This document shows, one piece after another, positions 43,738-55,137 of a stretch of DNA of 64,000 bases. The stretch spans positions 12,682,501 through 12,746,500 of the forward strand of contig CM072344.1 in assembly GCA_036874045.1 (NCBI GenBank). Reading direction: 5' to 3'. The notes under the pieces are model-generated. The model was not told the origin of the DNA. It did not search any database and worked only from the letters and a program-made list of their open reading frames with translations. Every line of letters starts with the position of its first letter. Position 1 is the first letter of the stretch. Source of the DNA: Cymodocea nodosa (taxonomy: Eukaryota; Streptophyta; Magnoliopsida; Alismatales; Cymodoceaceae). A program made the position numbers and the translations under genes.

Positions 43738-44160
43738 TCATTAATTATTCATCAGGAAAATTATCCTTAATTTCAATATTTGATTTTTGTATTTGTAATG
43801 TTGATAAATGATCTGCTACTACATTCTCACAACCTTTTTTATCTTTAATTTCTAGATCAAATTCTTGTAATAATAATATCCACCAGATCAATCTAGGTTT
43901 GGTCTCTTTTGTTGCTATTAGGTATTTTAAAGCTGAATGATTCGTGTATACTATCACTTTAGCTCCAATCAGATATGATCTAAACTTTTCTAAGGCAAAC
44001 ACAACAGCTAACAGTTCTTTTTCAATAGTTGTATAATTAACTTGAGCATCATTTAAGGTTTTGCTTGTATAATGAATTACTCTATGAGATTTTTCTATCT
44101 TCTGTCCCAACACTGCTCCTACAACAAAATCAGATGCATCGCACATTAATTCAAATGGAT
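43738..44160 (-). CDS. RNase H of element F
   Basis: 133 residues (43745-44146): '[14 protein letters not shown]', '[15 protein letters not shown]' and '[11 protein letters not shown]'. The third catalytic position, usually Asp in 'YTDHxAL', reads Asn ('[10 protein letters not shown]'), so the enzyme is probably dead even without stops nearby. Confidence 0.85.
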
Positions 44161-45369
44161 GGCTCTAATCAGGTGCTTGAATTATAGGAGTTGAAATTAA
44201 GCTGGTTTTAAGCTTGAAAAATGATTCTTTGCAATTTTTATCAAAATTGAATGAGACATCTTTTAATAGATTGGTTAAAGGTCTACCTATTTTGCTAAAA
44301 TCTTTAATAAATCTTCTATAAAATCCAGCATGTCTTAGAAATGATCTAATATCTTTTACTGATTTAGGTTCTGGTAGATTAGAAATTACTTTTATTTTAG
44401 CTTTATCTACTTTGAAATAGCATGTCCTAAGACTATTCCTTGTTTAACCATGAAGTAACATTTTTCCCAATTCAAAACCAAACTTTTTTCCACACAGAGT
44501 TTTAATACTTGGTCTAAATTGTTTAAACACACTTTATATGAAGTTCCATGAACAATAAAATCATCCATAAATATTTCTAAAAAATCTTCAGTCATTCTAG
44601 TGAATATGCCTTGCATACACCTTTGAAAGGTGGCTAGTGCATTACATAGTCCGAATGACATTCTCTTAAAAGCATAAGTTCCATTAGGACAGGAGAAAGC
44701 TATTTTCTCTTGATCCTTTAATGCTACTAGGACTTGGTTATATCCTGAATACTCGTCTAGGAAACAAAAATATTATTGCCCTACTAATTTTTCTAGCATT
44801 TGATCTATGAAAGGTAAGGGAAAATGATCTTTCCTAGTCATTGCATTCAGCTTTCTATAATCTATACACACTCTCCAGCCTAATTGAATTCTAGTAGGTA
44901 TCAAGTCTTGACTTTCATTCCTAATAACTGTTAATCCTGATTTCTTGGAAACTATATGGATTGGGCTAACTCATGAGCTATCAGAAATCGGATAAATTAT
45001 GTCATTACCTAACTATTTAACTATTTCCTTCCTGACTACTTCTTTAAGGATTGAATTTAATCTCCTCTCAGGAATTCTAACAAGTTTAACATTCTCTTCT
45101 AAATATATGTGGTGACAGCATAAAGTTGCACTTAACCCTTTTATATCAGTCATAGTTTATCCTATTGCTTCTTTATAAGTTTTGACTACATCTTTTAATT
45201 TAGCAATTTGATCCTCTTTTAAATCTGAAGTAATAATGATTGGACATGTTTGTTTTTCTTCCAAAAATATATAGGTTAATTCAGGAGATAAATGTTTTAA
45301 TTCTAATTGCTGCCCATCAAAAGCTAGAGCTCTTAATTGAACATCATCATTTTCTAAATTATTTTCTTC
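44161..45369 (-). pseudogene. Reverse transcriptase of element F
   Basis: 44407-44661 contains 'FGLCNALATFQRCM' and the catalytic 'EIFMDDFIVHG'. Upstream broken sequence to about 45000 holds '[16 protein letters not shown]' (near 44850), and further upstream is the protease-RT linker. At least four stops or frame changes interrupt it. Confidence 0.8.
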
Positions 45370-46128
45370 CTAATCTCCTTCTATATTTATGCTTTCACTT
45401 TCCTCTAAAGTTTCAGAATTGAGTTGCCTATTCCTATTTAACTCTTCTTGAATCACATCATCTAGCATATCTCCTTCATCCTCTAAAAAATCTATGGTAT
45501 GTAAGGACATTTCTAACTTCTCAAACTTTTCTAGTTTGAAAATATTTAGTTGAGTATCCTCATTACCATATGCTAACTTCATTACACCAGTTTTACAATT
45601 AATAACACCCCCTGATGTTGCTAAAAATGGTCTTCCTAAAATTAAAGATGTATCACTATTTTTATGTTTAATCTGTTGGGAATCCAAAATTACAATATCA
45701 ATAGGATATATGAAGTTTTTGATTTTAATTAAGACATCCTCTATTTTTCCTCTAGGGTATCTTATACTTCTATCAACTAATTGAATAACAATCCTAGTAA
45801 GGATTAAGTCTTCTAATCTTAAGGATGCAAATATATCACTTGGCATAACATTTATACTTGCACCTAAGTCTATTAAGGTTCTTTCTAGAATGGTATTTCC
45901 TATGGTGCATGATATAACAGAGATTCTAGGATCAGATAACTTTTTAGGAATTTGTGGTGGAAATAGGGAACTATTTTGCTCAGCTAAAAAGACTTTCCTT
46001 AAAAATTTTCACTCTCTTTTCTTAGTACACCAATTCTTAAGAAATCTAGCATAAGGTGGCATTTTCTGCAATAAATCTAACAAAGGAATGTTAACTTGTA
46101 CTTTTTCAAAAATTTCTCTAATTTTTTC
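45370..46128 (-). pseudogene. Protease region of element F
   Basis: The active site 'LGASINVMP' is read near 45845-45875 just upstream of the open frame 45370-45846, which has 'KIEDVLIKIKNFIYPIDIVIL' split around 45730 and 'LILGRPFLATSGGVINCKTG'. This is the retropepsin-like domain of Athila/Tat elements. The upstream stretch to 46128 ('IPLLDLLQKMP', 'RFLKNWCTKK') is the usual gag-protease linker, broken by stops. Confidence 0.8.
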
Positions 46129-47083
46129 TTATTTTTCAGGAAATGTTTGTTGTAATCTTTCAAGATAGGGTGCTAATAATTGTGATTTAAATGATTCTTT
46201 TTCTTTCATTTGATTTGTTTGATCATTTTTAGTCTCATTTGCAGATTCAGATTTTTCTTCATTGATTTCTATATTTTCAAATATTACATTTTCATTATCA
46301 TTTTGGTTTTTGTTCTTATCCACCTTCATATTATTTTCGTTTTGAATTCTTGATAGTATATCAGTTCTAGATCTTAATGTTATACATACATCTTCCAGAT
46401 TTTCATTACTTTCTTGATGTTCTTGTATATCATTTTCATGATTATGATCTTCAACTGTTTTTAGTCTTAAATTGCACTCTTTAAATTCTCTTGCATTGGC
46501 ATTTTCTTTTGTTTGTATGTCCTGCAAATTATGCAAATCTATAACATTATAATTTTCATTTGTGTTGTCCTGTTGCATAACTTGTAATTTCATTATATAT
46601 TCGTCCAATGCTTTTAGTTTTCTTTCCAGATCATCTAATCTCATTACATTCAATTTTTGATCAATTTTCATTATGGTTTTTTCAGTTTCACAAATGATAT
46701 CAATTTTAGGTTCTGAATATGCTTCTTTATAGTTTAATTGGTTGACTTCTTATTGCTGATACATAAATTATTCCACTTTGTCCATGTTTTGCTCTATGCT
46801 ACGCTCTAGTCTGTCATACCTATCTCAAACTTCCTTGTCTCTCAACATGTTACACATTCTAAGCTGACCATTAGTTGGGTAAACCATAGGATTCTCATAT
46901 TCAGATCTATTATAATGAAGATAATTCATTTGTTGTTCATGTGATCTAACCATCTACGATCGTTTCAGTTTCAAACAATCAGAAATGTCGTGACCTTCCA
47001 AATTGCAGAATTCACATATGCTAACTACAAGTTTCAAAAATCTTTGAGCATAAGCATATGCCATATTCTCCATTATAGAAGAA
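46129..47083 (-). pseudogene. Zinc knuckle and acidic linker of element F (no capsid)
   Basis: The first ATG after the primer-binding site (about 47077, MENMAYAYAQRF) reaches 'CEFCNLEGHDISDC' within about 25 residues: a C-C-H-C zinc knuckle with no capsid in front. After stops, 46129-46671 (180 residues) is an acidic, Asn/Glu-rich linker with a coiled coil at its start and 'ITLRSRTDIL', as usual before the protease. Element E starts in the same way. The missing capsid is found as a separate ORF at 32844-34197. Confidence 0.75.
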
Positions 47084-47143
47084 AACACACAACACTTTTG
47101 CTATTAAAAAAAAACAGCACTTATAGTTGCTTAGCTTCTTAAT

Positions 47144-47161
47144 TCCTCGGCAATGGCACCA
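47144..47161 (-). other. Primer-binding site of element F
   Basis: The - strand reads TGGTGCCATTGCCGAGGA, three bases different from the site in E. It lies seven bases from the LTR end (TGTTTGGTTG on the + strand). Confidence 0.9.
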
Positions 47162-47439
47162 AAAGACTTGTTTGGTTGCTTTAGGCAGCACCAGAGAACT
47201 TGCTTGGTTCCCAGGCAACAATACTAAATAACTTGTATTTGTTAACTTGGTTAATTTGTCTTTATGCTTATATCAATAAACAAACAACCTTTCACACAAA
47301 TTAGATATTAATTCCAATTTGTATTTTAACTGCAAGTACACAGTATATATTATATTTGTGTGCAAGTAAAGGTCGATCCCACAGAGAATTGAGTAAGAAT
47401 TGTGTACTATTCCATTTTTTATATTATACTTAATGTGTT

Positions 47440-47560
47440 CAGTAATCACTACGTTGAGTTACAGTTAACACAATGGACTAAGTTCGTGGAGTTATGGCTA
47501 ACTCAATGGACTAATCTCGTAGACTTAAGTTAACTCCATGAGCCTATCTTTCCAGTTTAA
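47440..47560. repeat. Palindromes near the 3' end of LTR F
   Basis: CGTTGAGTTA facing TTAACACAATGG (47452-47476), CGTGGAGTTA facing TAACTCAATGGA (47485-47510) and CGTAGACTTA facing TAACTCCATGAG (47518-47542). They correspond to the pairs at 1114-1204 in LTR H, with different substitutions. Confidence 0.75.
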
Positions 47561-48412
47561 TACTACCATTTACAGAGGAATTTGGCCAACCATTGGGTGG
47601 TTCCATAGATTGTAAATAACATCAATTAAGCTCTTTAATGTTAGTTAATATTAGATTTATCATTAAGCAACACTAACATTCAAATATTTCAAACAGTAAC
47701 CATTAGAATCTTTAAGTATTTGGAACAAATCAATTTCAGTAAACTGTAATACTATTTTCCATTTTCTGAATCAAACAAACATAAAACATTCACAATACTA
47801 ACAATGATAACTTTAATCACGATACAAAACAAACAATACAGCACTTAAATACTAAATATAAACATAGATAAGTTGTTATTATTGGTATTTTTGTTTTGAG
47901 ATGTTCATGAAAATGGGCGAAAGGTGAAATGTAAAAATCTCTATCGACATTAAATACTTCTGTCACTACATGCTACGTGATTACACCACTGAAAACTTAA
48001 TCACTTACAATTCTACCTCCTCTCCCTATAGAATCGTGAGTCTAGAATTGTAAGATGATCTTCTTTTCAGCATACTAACATCAACCTGAAACCAAGGCTA
48101 GAAGTTTTACGATCTCTTGAGATATGAGTCGGTACTTGGTGAAAATGACTTCCCTTCCCGCGACATGATCACTCCTCACAATGGTTGTCAAGCACTATGT
48201 TTAGCTCGGAATCGACCCAACATCAAGACAGTAACCTCACAGACCTCTGATAGTTGGTGATTATGGTAATGTTGGTGATGTTGGTGAATTGTTGGTGATG
48301 GTGTGTATGATTCAATGAACTTCCGACACTACCTGTAGTTAGTGCGGTCCTCCACCTTTACACACATTGCCACACACCGCCAACCACCCCTTCTTCGTTT
48401 TTTCTCTTCTTC

Positions 48413-48419
48413 TTTTATA
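48413..48419 (-). promoter_or_regulatory. TATA-like box of LTR F
   Basis: GAAATATAAAAGAAG on the - strand is the same as at 281-287 in LTR H. It is preceded upstream by the palindromes at 48595-49020. Confidence 0.55.
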
Positions 48420-48594
48420 TTTCTTCAATAGTAACTGCTTCTGCTTTAGATGATCGGTTGGATTTCCTTCATTTAAATCAACGATGGTGATTTCTTCTCC
48501 CTTCCACAAATGAATTCCTACATAATACGTGTAATTGTGGTTTTCCTTTGAATGTCCTATTTCTGTAACCGCTACAGTGGCATATTAGAAATTA

Positions 48595-49020
48595 AATCGT
48601 CTGTGGAGTTACAGATAACTCAATGGACTTACTTCGTTGATTTAACTATAAAACACGTGCAATAAAGAAATAAGCTGCTAACATAATGTGTTACCTTAGT
48701 GTGTATTCATGTAACTCAATGCGTACAGTTATGCTAACTTAACGAGTTAAACATGTGCATCTCACGTGATATACTAAAGTATTTAAATTCAACACGTGCA
48801 TAATTCTAACTTAACAAGTTCAAATATTTCAGAAACTTACGAACCTAACTATCTGATGCCTAAATGCATTTCGAATAGTTAACAGATAACTTACCAAAAA
48901 TCCACTTAAGTCATGCATTATGGTTTCAACACGTGTACTTCAGGAAATATTAAAATATTGTTTAAAACATAACTGTCTGGTACATTAAACATAACTCTCC
49001 TAAATAATAGAAAATTCAGA
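48595..49020. repeat. Palindrome array in the upstream part of LTR F
   Basis: CTGTGGAGTTA facing TAACTCAATGGA (48600-48625), TAACTCAATG with TTAACGAGTTAAAC (48710-48750), and CTAACTATCTGATG with TTTCGAATAGTTAACAG (48845-48890). LTR H lacks the first pair: about 45 bases are missing around position 96. Confidence 0.7.
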
Positions 49021-49225
49021 TACTTAAGAATTTTACAGCCTACAATTTATCAATAGTTCAGAAATGTACTAAATTAACATTAATTCCTTGAAATTATGTA
49101 GATTCTTTCATTAAAGCATATAACAGTGCAATTATAACATAATGACTTAATTCTCATATGATAAGCTAAATATTATGTAGCTAACCATCATTTAACCGTT
49201 AATATTATGCACTTTTTCATTCTAA

Positions 49226-50081
49226 ACACAAGATCAATTCTTAATGCATTTGATCTACCAAAGTTTTTATAGGCTGAAACTGTAAATACTGCATGTTATT
49301 CAATAAACAGAACTCATCTTAGACCTATATTGCATAAGACACCATTTGAATTATGATATGGTAAAACACCAAATCTTGGATACTTTAAAGTTTTTGGATC
49401 AAGATGTTTTGTGCTTAATACAAGGGATCAAAAGGACAAATTTGATGTAAAGTCTGATCCTGCTCTACTAGTTGGATACTCTTCGAGAAGTAAGGGTTAC
49501 AGGGTCTATATTGATTATGAAAGAAGAGTAGAAGAATCAATAAATGTATCATTTGATGAAGCCTAGTAGGAAAATTAAAGTAGTTGAAGATAGATAGTGA
49601 AAGTGAATGTGAATCAAGAAATCAGAAAATTCTATAGAAAAAGGATAGTTCAACACTGCCTGCACCTACTGTGATAGAAAAAGCATGGAAGACAAAGTCT
49701 GGACATCCCATTGCATAAATTATTGGGAATATAAATCAAGGTGTTCAAACAAAAAGTAAAATTCAGAATATTTGTAATTACTGTGCATTTGTATTTGAAC
49801 TTGAACCTACAATAGTTGAAGAAGCTTGCAATGATGAATACTAGATTATGGCCATGCAAGAGAAACTAAATTAGTTCAAGAAAAATGAAGTCTGGAATTT
49901 AATTGAATGGCCCATTGAAAAATCAATTATTAGAACTAGATGGGTGTTTAAGAATAAACTATATAATAATGGCAGTATTATCAGAAACAAAGCTAGACTT
50001 GTTGCTTAGGGATACAATCAACAGGAAGGAATCAATTATGAAGAAACTTTTGCACCTGTTACAAGACTTGAAGCAATTAGA
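49226..50081 (+). pseudogene. Integrase C-terminus and RT start of element D
   Basis: Readable as 'INRTHLRPILHKTPFEL', 'FVLNTRDQKDKFD' and 'GYSSRSKGYRVYIDYERR' (49290-49550), then linker, then 'KSIIRTRWVFKNKL' and 'GYNQQEGINYEETFAP' up to 50081. TAG or TAA codons stand at Trp positions (about 49270, 49350 and 49845) and Gln positions (about 49875 and 50010). Confidence 0.8.
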
Positions 50082-50849
50082 ATGTTGCTTGCCTTTGCAA
50101 GTAGTATGAAAATAAAGCTTTATCAAATGGATGTTAAAAGTGCTTTTCTTAATGGCATTTTGCAAGAAGAAGTATATGTAGAACAACCACCAGGTTTTGA
50201 AGATGAAGAAAGACCAAACCATGTATACAAACTAAATAAAGCTCTTTATGGTCTAAAGCAAGCACTACGTGCATGGTATGATAAACTGAAGGGTTTCCTT
50301 ATTGAAAATCAGTTTAACATAGGAACTACAAATAACACTCTTTTTATCAAGTCAGAAAATTCTCATATGTTGATCATTCAGATTTATGTTGATGATATTA
50401 TTTTTGGTGCCACAAGTGAGAAACTATATCATGACTTTCAGATTTTAATGAAGAATGAATTTGAAATGAGTCTTATAGGAGAATTAAAATTCTTTCTAGG
50501 ATTACAAATTCATCAATTACAACATGGCATCTTTCTGAATCAAGAGAAATTCTACAAAGAGATTCTTTTAAAGTTTGGTATGGAAAAATCCAAAGAAGCA
50601 AATACACCTATGAACTCAAATGAAAAGCTTGATAAAGATATCTCTAGCACTTCTGTAGATCAAAAGAAATACAGATGTATGATTGGTTCACTTCTGTATT
50701 TAACAGCCAGTAGATCAGACATAATGTTCAATGTATGTGCTTGTGCAAGATATCAAGCTTCTCCAAAAGCATCACATTTAAATGTAGTCAAATGTATCTT
50801 TAAATATTTACAAGGTACAAAAGACTTTGGCTTATTTTATTCTTCATAG
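50082..50849 (+). CDS. Reverse transcriptase of element D
   Basis: 255 residues: 'MDVKSAFLNGILQEE', 'YGLKQALRAWYD', the catalytic '[10 protein letters not shown]', 'FEMSLIGELKFFLGLQI', '[18 protein letters not shown]'. The core is intact. It is closer in wording to element B than to A or C. Confidence 0.9.
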   Translation: MLLAFASSMKIKLYQMDVKSAFLNGILQEEVYVEQPPGFEDEERPNHVYKLNKALYGLKQALRAWYDKLKGFLIENQFNIGTTNNTLFIKSENSHMLIIQIYVDDIIFGATSEKLYHDFQILMKNEFEMSLIGELKFFLGLQIHQLQHGIFLNQEKFYKEILLKFGMEKSKEANTPMNSNEKLDKDISSTSVDQKKYRCMIGSLLYLTASRSDIMFNVCACARYQASPKASHLNVVKCIFKYLQGTKDFGLFYSS

Positions 50850-51335
50850 AATCATCTAATATTAGTAGGTTATAGTGATGCAAATTATGTAAGATGCAAA
50901 TTAGACAGAAAAAGCACTAGTGGTACATGTCAACTGCTTGGTCACTCTCTTGTTTCATGGTTCAGCAGAAAACAAAATTCTATAGCACTCTTTACAACTG
51001 AAGCTGAATACATGGCAGCAAGTTTATGTTGTGCATAGATCCTATGGATGCAACAAACATTGGTCGATTATAAACTTAAATTTCAGAATACAATCATTTA
51101 CTATGATAGTAGCAGTGCCATAAATCTCTCCAAAAATACAGTCTTATACTCTAGAGCAAAACATATCGAGATTAGACACCACTTTCTAAGAGACCATGTT
51201 GAAAAAGGTCATATTTCTTGGAATATGTCTCTACTAAAGAACAACTAGCAAATATTTTCACCAAACCCTTATCTGAATCTGCATTTAATCATATTAGACA
51301 AAATTTAGGAATTTGCTTTTTATATGATTTATGAT
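50850..51335 (+). pseudogene. RNase H of element D
   Basis: 'GYSDANYVRCKLDRKST', 'FTTEAEYMAAS', 'YYDSSSAINL', 'RAKHIEIRHHFLRDHVEKG'. It has a stop at 50848-50850, another at about 51037, and a frameshift near 51230. It ends at about 51332 ('LGICFLYDL'). Confidence 0.8.
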
Positions 51336-51689
51336 TCAATGCTATTTACTCTCCAAGCTCACAACTAAGAGCTTGTTCTACTAACCTTTTCTTTTACAGC
51401 AACTTAGTTCAATTTCAAGACAACCACAAACTATCCAAATACAATTTTTTTCAACCTATACTCCTTTTTGACAAGTGACAAAATAGGGGGAGAAAAACCC
51501 AATATTATTTCAGCAGGCTGTAGTAAAATAGGGGGAGTAAATTCAGAAAAATAGGGGGAGCATTCCAATTTCAAAATTTCAAACTCTATATCATATTTCT
51601 TCCTTGTGCGATTATCTGTATAGATATATAGGGAGAGAAATACATGTAATATATTGTAAGGTTTTAGCCATTATCAAAAAGGGAGAGAT
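51336..51689 (+). other. 3' untranslated region and polypurine tracts of element D
   Basis: Four purine-rich tracts occur: AAATAGGGGGAG at about 51482, 51527 and 51549, and AAAAAGGGAGAGAT at 51676-51689, which directly touches the LTR. The last is the functional tract by position. The repetition resembles the several tracts in the same region of B (17660-17795). Confidence 0.75.
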
Positions 51690-53018
51690 TGAAAGGACCT
51701 CTAGATTTTGATAATGCAAAAATCAATGTGAGGAATCAAATTGTATTTCTCAGATATATCAGTTCAGCAAAAGAGTAGAAGTCGATACAAATAGTTCAAA
51801 ATTTGTTGCTATAAAGCTATAGGAAAATCAAACAGTTGCAGGTTTAAGTATCCGAAGAATTAATTCAAAGCAGCCAAAGCACCATCGGATAGTTAGAAGA
51901 GTAACTATTTGGAAATAAAAGGTCTTTAGAGAGTTTTAAGGAAGCTGACTAAATGATCGAAGAGTTAAGGCGCTAACTATCTAAAAGTTCAAGAATTTCG
52001 GAAGGTTAAGAAAGCCAACTATTCGAAACTTAAGTCATTGAATTTCCCACGTGTAGAAATCTAGACAGAAGCTTAAGAGGATTTTTCGAAAAGTTAGAAA
52101 ACTAACTATCCAAAAAACAAGAAGTTTCGAAAGGTTACAGATTTAATTATCCGAAACTTAAGTCATCTTATTATGCACATGCAAAAATAAGAAGAAAGTA
52201 GTCGAAAGCTTAAAAGAGTATTCGAAATGTTACTGTACCTAACTATCTGAAAGTTAAAGAATTTCGGTAAGTTAACATCCTTAACCATTCAAACTTATGT
52301 CTCCTCACGTGTATGACTTAAATTCTCACATGACCTAGACCAAAAGGTTTTAAGTGGATTATCGGTAAGTTACGAACATTCTTCGGAGTGTTACACAGCT
52401 AACCATTAGAAAGTCAAAGGAAATCAGAATGTTATCTTAAAATACCTTCCTAAACGGTAACTTACTATATTTGGTTCTGCAATTTCAGTAAGTACAACAT
52501 AATACATCTGTTGGAAGAGAATATGATCGTTATGCATAAGGTTATGTATACAAGTAGCAGACAATAGAGTTAGATAGCTTTTTACACATACAAATCTATA
52601 CACCAAGCTCAACGCATACAGTAGAAAGTCTTTCAAGATCAAATCTTCAGCAAATGAAAACTCAAGTTTAGAAGCTCTCCACACATTAAACTCTGATTTC
52701 TTCAAGCAAGTGGTTTACTGAAGTGCACCAACTAAAACTTTAGTGATAGGTTGGTTGGAGCTACGACTAGAAAGCTCAGTCTGATTGGTTGGTTCTTATT
52801 TTGACCTTAAAGCAAGTGTTTGTAAGTTGTTAAAAGCTTAGTGAAGCCCAAGTATCCTTTGGAGGTGGACTAGCCGTTAGTGGTGAACCACCTAAAATCC
52901 CTGTGTACATTATTTATTATTGTGTGCTTGCTAATTTTCATTATCAATCAGTCATTTATTGTTAAGAAACAAAATATTACCATTCACCCCCCTTCTAGTA
53001 AGTCATCAGGTCCTAACA
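51690..53018 (+). mobile_element. 3' LTR of element D
   Basis: 1329 bp, TGAAAGGACC...GGTCCTAACA. Palindromes at about 51860-52430. The 3' part carries 'CATTCACCCCCCTTCTAG', as in the other SIRE-like LTRs here. The right flank is decayed gypsy DNA. Confidence 0.9.
51860..52430. repeat. Palindrome array in LTR D
   Basis: ATCGGATAGTTA facing TAACTATTTGGA (51893-51921), TTTCGGAAGGTTA facing CCAACTATTCGAA (51995-52027), TTTCGAAAAGTTA facing TAACTATCC (52086-52110) and TTTCGAAAGGTTA facing TAATTATCCGAAA (52124-52159). Same design as in B but on the opposite strand of the window, and more decayed. Confidence 0.8.
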
Positions 53019-54766
53019 AATGGTTGTTTAGGCTTTTGGGCCCAAACGCAATAGGATGCATTAGAAGGCTTAGAGAGGGGCATAAGTTGGTTCATGGACC
53101 CAAAAGAGGGCCATGAGGCCTAAAATAGAGGATATCGGATAAAATGTTGGAGCCCAAAAGTGGAAGTGTCAACAACAATTGAAGAAGGCAAGGTAAAAGC
53201 AATGGTAGAATAGCCAAAACCCTAAAATGTTAAAGAATTACAAGGCTTCTTGGGCCTCACCAAGTATTATCATAGGTTTACTGTAAACTACAACACCATA
53301 ACTCTACACCCTACTGAAGAAAGATTCATTCCATTGGAATGTGGATGCCAAGATAGCCTTAGAAGCCCTTAAATTTGCAATGACTAATGCCCATTGTGTT
53401 GGCCCTATTAGATTTTCAACAAGAGTTTACCATAGAATGTGATGCCTACAATGATGAGATGGGTCTAGTTTTAATGTAAGCTAGTAGGCTAATTGTGTAT
53501 TTCAGTTGTGCATGTAAAGAGTGTCAAAAACATCTCCTTATTCTCAAGTAGAGATGGAGGCTCTACTAGTGGTAGTGTGATGATGGAGGAGTTATTTGAT
53601 CAAATCCAAATTTGTGATCAAAACTGATGATGAGATTTAGAAGTACCTTTTAGATCAACGCCTTCATACATATGAACAACAAAAATGAGCTCTCAAGTTC
53701 ATGGGATTCATCTTTCGAGTTGAATACAAAAAGGGACATCAAAACAAAGTGGTGGACGCCTTGTCTTGTGTAGTCCAAATTATCAACAATTTTAGGTTTC
53801 GGACTTGCTTGGTTTGATGATGTAAAGAAGGCCTACAACAAGGATGCTAGGTTCAAATAGAAAGTCTTGGACTTTCAAGGATGCCTTGATTCACATACAT
53901 ATGCTAAACGTAATGGATTATTCTTTAAGAATGGATAGCTTGTATTGATGGGCAATACATCCCTCTCACAAAAAGTGACTAGTGAACACCACGACACCAA
54001 AATAAGGGGTCATTTGGGATACAAAAAGACACTTGTGAGCCTACGTTGTGGGTCATTCGACAAGCCTTCTCCTAAAAGGGAATGACAAAGGGATAAGAGC
54101 TTACGTTAGGGCCTACGTAGATTGTCAACAATGCAAATATGATCATTTGAGGCTAACAAGGTTACTGCAACCCCTTCGAGGCGACCTATGGCTATCCCCC
54201 TCCAACTTTGCTAAGCTAAATTCTAGGAGCCGTCCAAGAATCGAAAGTGGCTATCCAACTCAAGAATTGGGATGGCATCTTGGACATTCTCAAGCGACAA
54301 TTAGCCCAAGCTCAAAATAGAATGTGCCAACAAGCTGACAAGGGGTGGCGTGAAGCTTCGTTCAATGCCAAAGATTGGTCATGGCATGCATCCAACCCTA
54401 TCGATAGATTACCGTTCATGGAAGGAAGTCTCCCAACTTGCAACCAAAACATTATGGGCCATTCCAAATCATCAAGAAGGTGGGAACTTGGACTACCCAA
54501 GGAATCGAAGATCCACCCAGTGTTGCATGTCTCACTCCTCAAGCCCTTTCATGGAGATACTGTCATGCCCTTTCCACAACCAAAAATCCAATCAAAATAT
54601 TACGTCAAAGATTGCTGATTAAGAAGGGCCAGGCATATCGCAACTCTTATTCTAGTGGTTCTGTGAATCTAAGGAAGCGACGACATTGGTGGATTTTGAG
54701 GAGTTCTGTTCGACGCTATCCTTACTTTAAGCTCGAGGACAAGCTCACTCTTCAAGGTGGGGCAAA
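53019..54766 (+). pseudogene. Decayed chromovirus-type Ty3/gypsy pol
   Basis: Broken frames give, in order, RT/RNase H boundary ('ELQGFLGLTKYYH' near 53235, 'FHWNVDAKIALEALK' near 53325), RNase H fragments, integrase zinc motif remnant ('CQQCKYDH' near 54120), and the C-terminal 'IHPVLHVSLLKPF' (about 54510-54550) typical before a chromodomain, then 'FKLEDKLTLQGGAND' (54728-54772). Many stops and indels mark it as much older than the elements to its left. Confidence 0.7.
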
Positions 54767-55137
54767 TGATGTAGCGCACACGAAGATCGGTGGACCATAA
54801 CAATAGAGGCATCGAGGAGACGAGCAAGTTACCTTAAGTTATCCTTAATTATCTCTATCTTATTTACCACGTTAGGCGTCGATTGGGCATTTAGTTGGTC
54901 AAGAAGTTATTATGTTTAATGACTTCTACCTCTATAAAGTATTGACAGATGAATGAAAATCTCAAGGAAGATCTGGGCCTAAACCATCGATTCAGACCTT
55001 TCCTCATTGTGTCCTTATTTCCACCAAGTTCTCCCTCATTTTCTTCTTCGTGTTTCAATACAATTGCAGCATCATACTGTTGATCTCCACACAATCCCGA
55101 TCTAAAGATCTTGCTAATAGAGGAGAGCACAACAACA
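54767..55137 (+). mobile_element. Probable LTR of the decayed gypsy element
   Basis: It begins TGATGTAGCG after a purine tract (AAGGTGGGGCAAA). It contains TATA-like 'CCTCTATAAAGTATTG' near 54930 and ends around AACAACA. The 370-bp size fits chromovirus LTRs. The boundaries are provisional. Confidence 0.5.

Larger units (their letters stand above)
41403..49215 (-). mobile_element. Ty3/gypsy element F, right segment (5' LTR to pol)
   Basis: LTR from 47169 rightwards, primer-binding site 47144-47161, zinc knuckle-protease-RT-RNase H-integrase, palindrome blocks, then the start of the env-position ORF. The outer edge is near 49.2 kb, where a + strand copia integrase remnant (D) begins. Together with 30900-36818 and minus E, F would span about 13.7 kb, without a recognised 3' LTR. 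Gene order RT-RH-INT and the primer-binding site place it with Athila/Tat. Confidence 0.8.
47169..49215 (-). mobile_element. 5' LTR of element F (outer end approximate)
   Basis: 47169-48746 is similar to LTR H (1-1478) in inverted orientation. The similarity is cut only by the window edge, so the LTR extends past 48746. 48770-49200 is similar to the internal promoter block of element A, and 48665-48840 to LTR C. A TATA-like box is at 48413-48419 and palindromes are at 47440-47560 and 48595-49020. The copia remnant D begins at about 49226, so the LTR end should lie near 49.2 kb. No clear CA end or target duplication could be fixed. Confidence 0.65.
49226..53018 (+). mobile_element. Copia element D, 5'-truncated
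   Basis: Integrase end, RT and RNase H remnants, a polypurine tract and a 3' LTR, all on the + strand. The 5' LTR, gag, protease and most of integrase are missing. It is interrupted on the left by element F. The LTR is homologous to that of B (TG...TTTTGATAATGCAAAA start, GGTCCTAACA end). Confidence 0.85.

Noticed and set aside
54312..54622. Several overlapping open frames on both strands
   Set aside because: Overlapping shadows of the decayed integrase C-terminus; only 'IHPVLHVSLLKPF' carries a family signature.
53019..54800. Active gypsy element or host gene
   Set aside because: Only scattered pol fragments with many stops and indels; no 5' LTR or intact domain.
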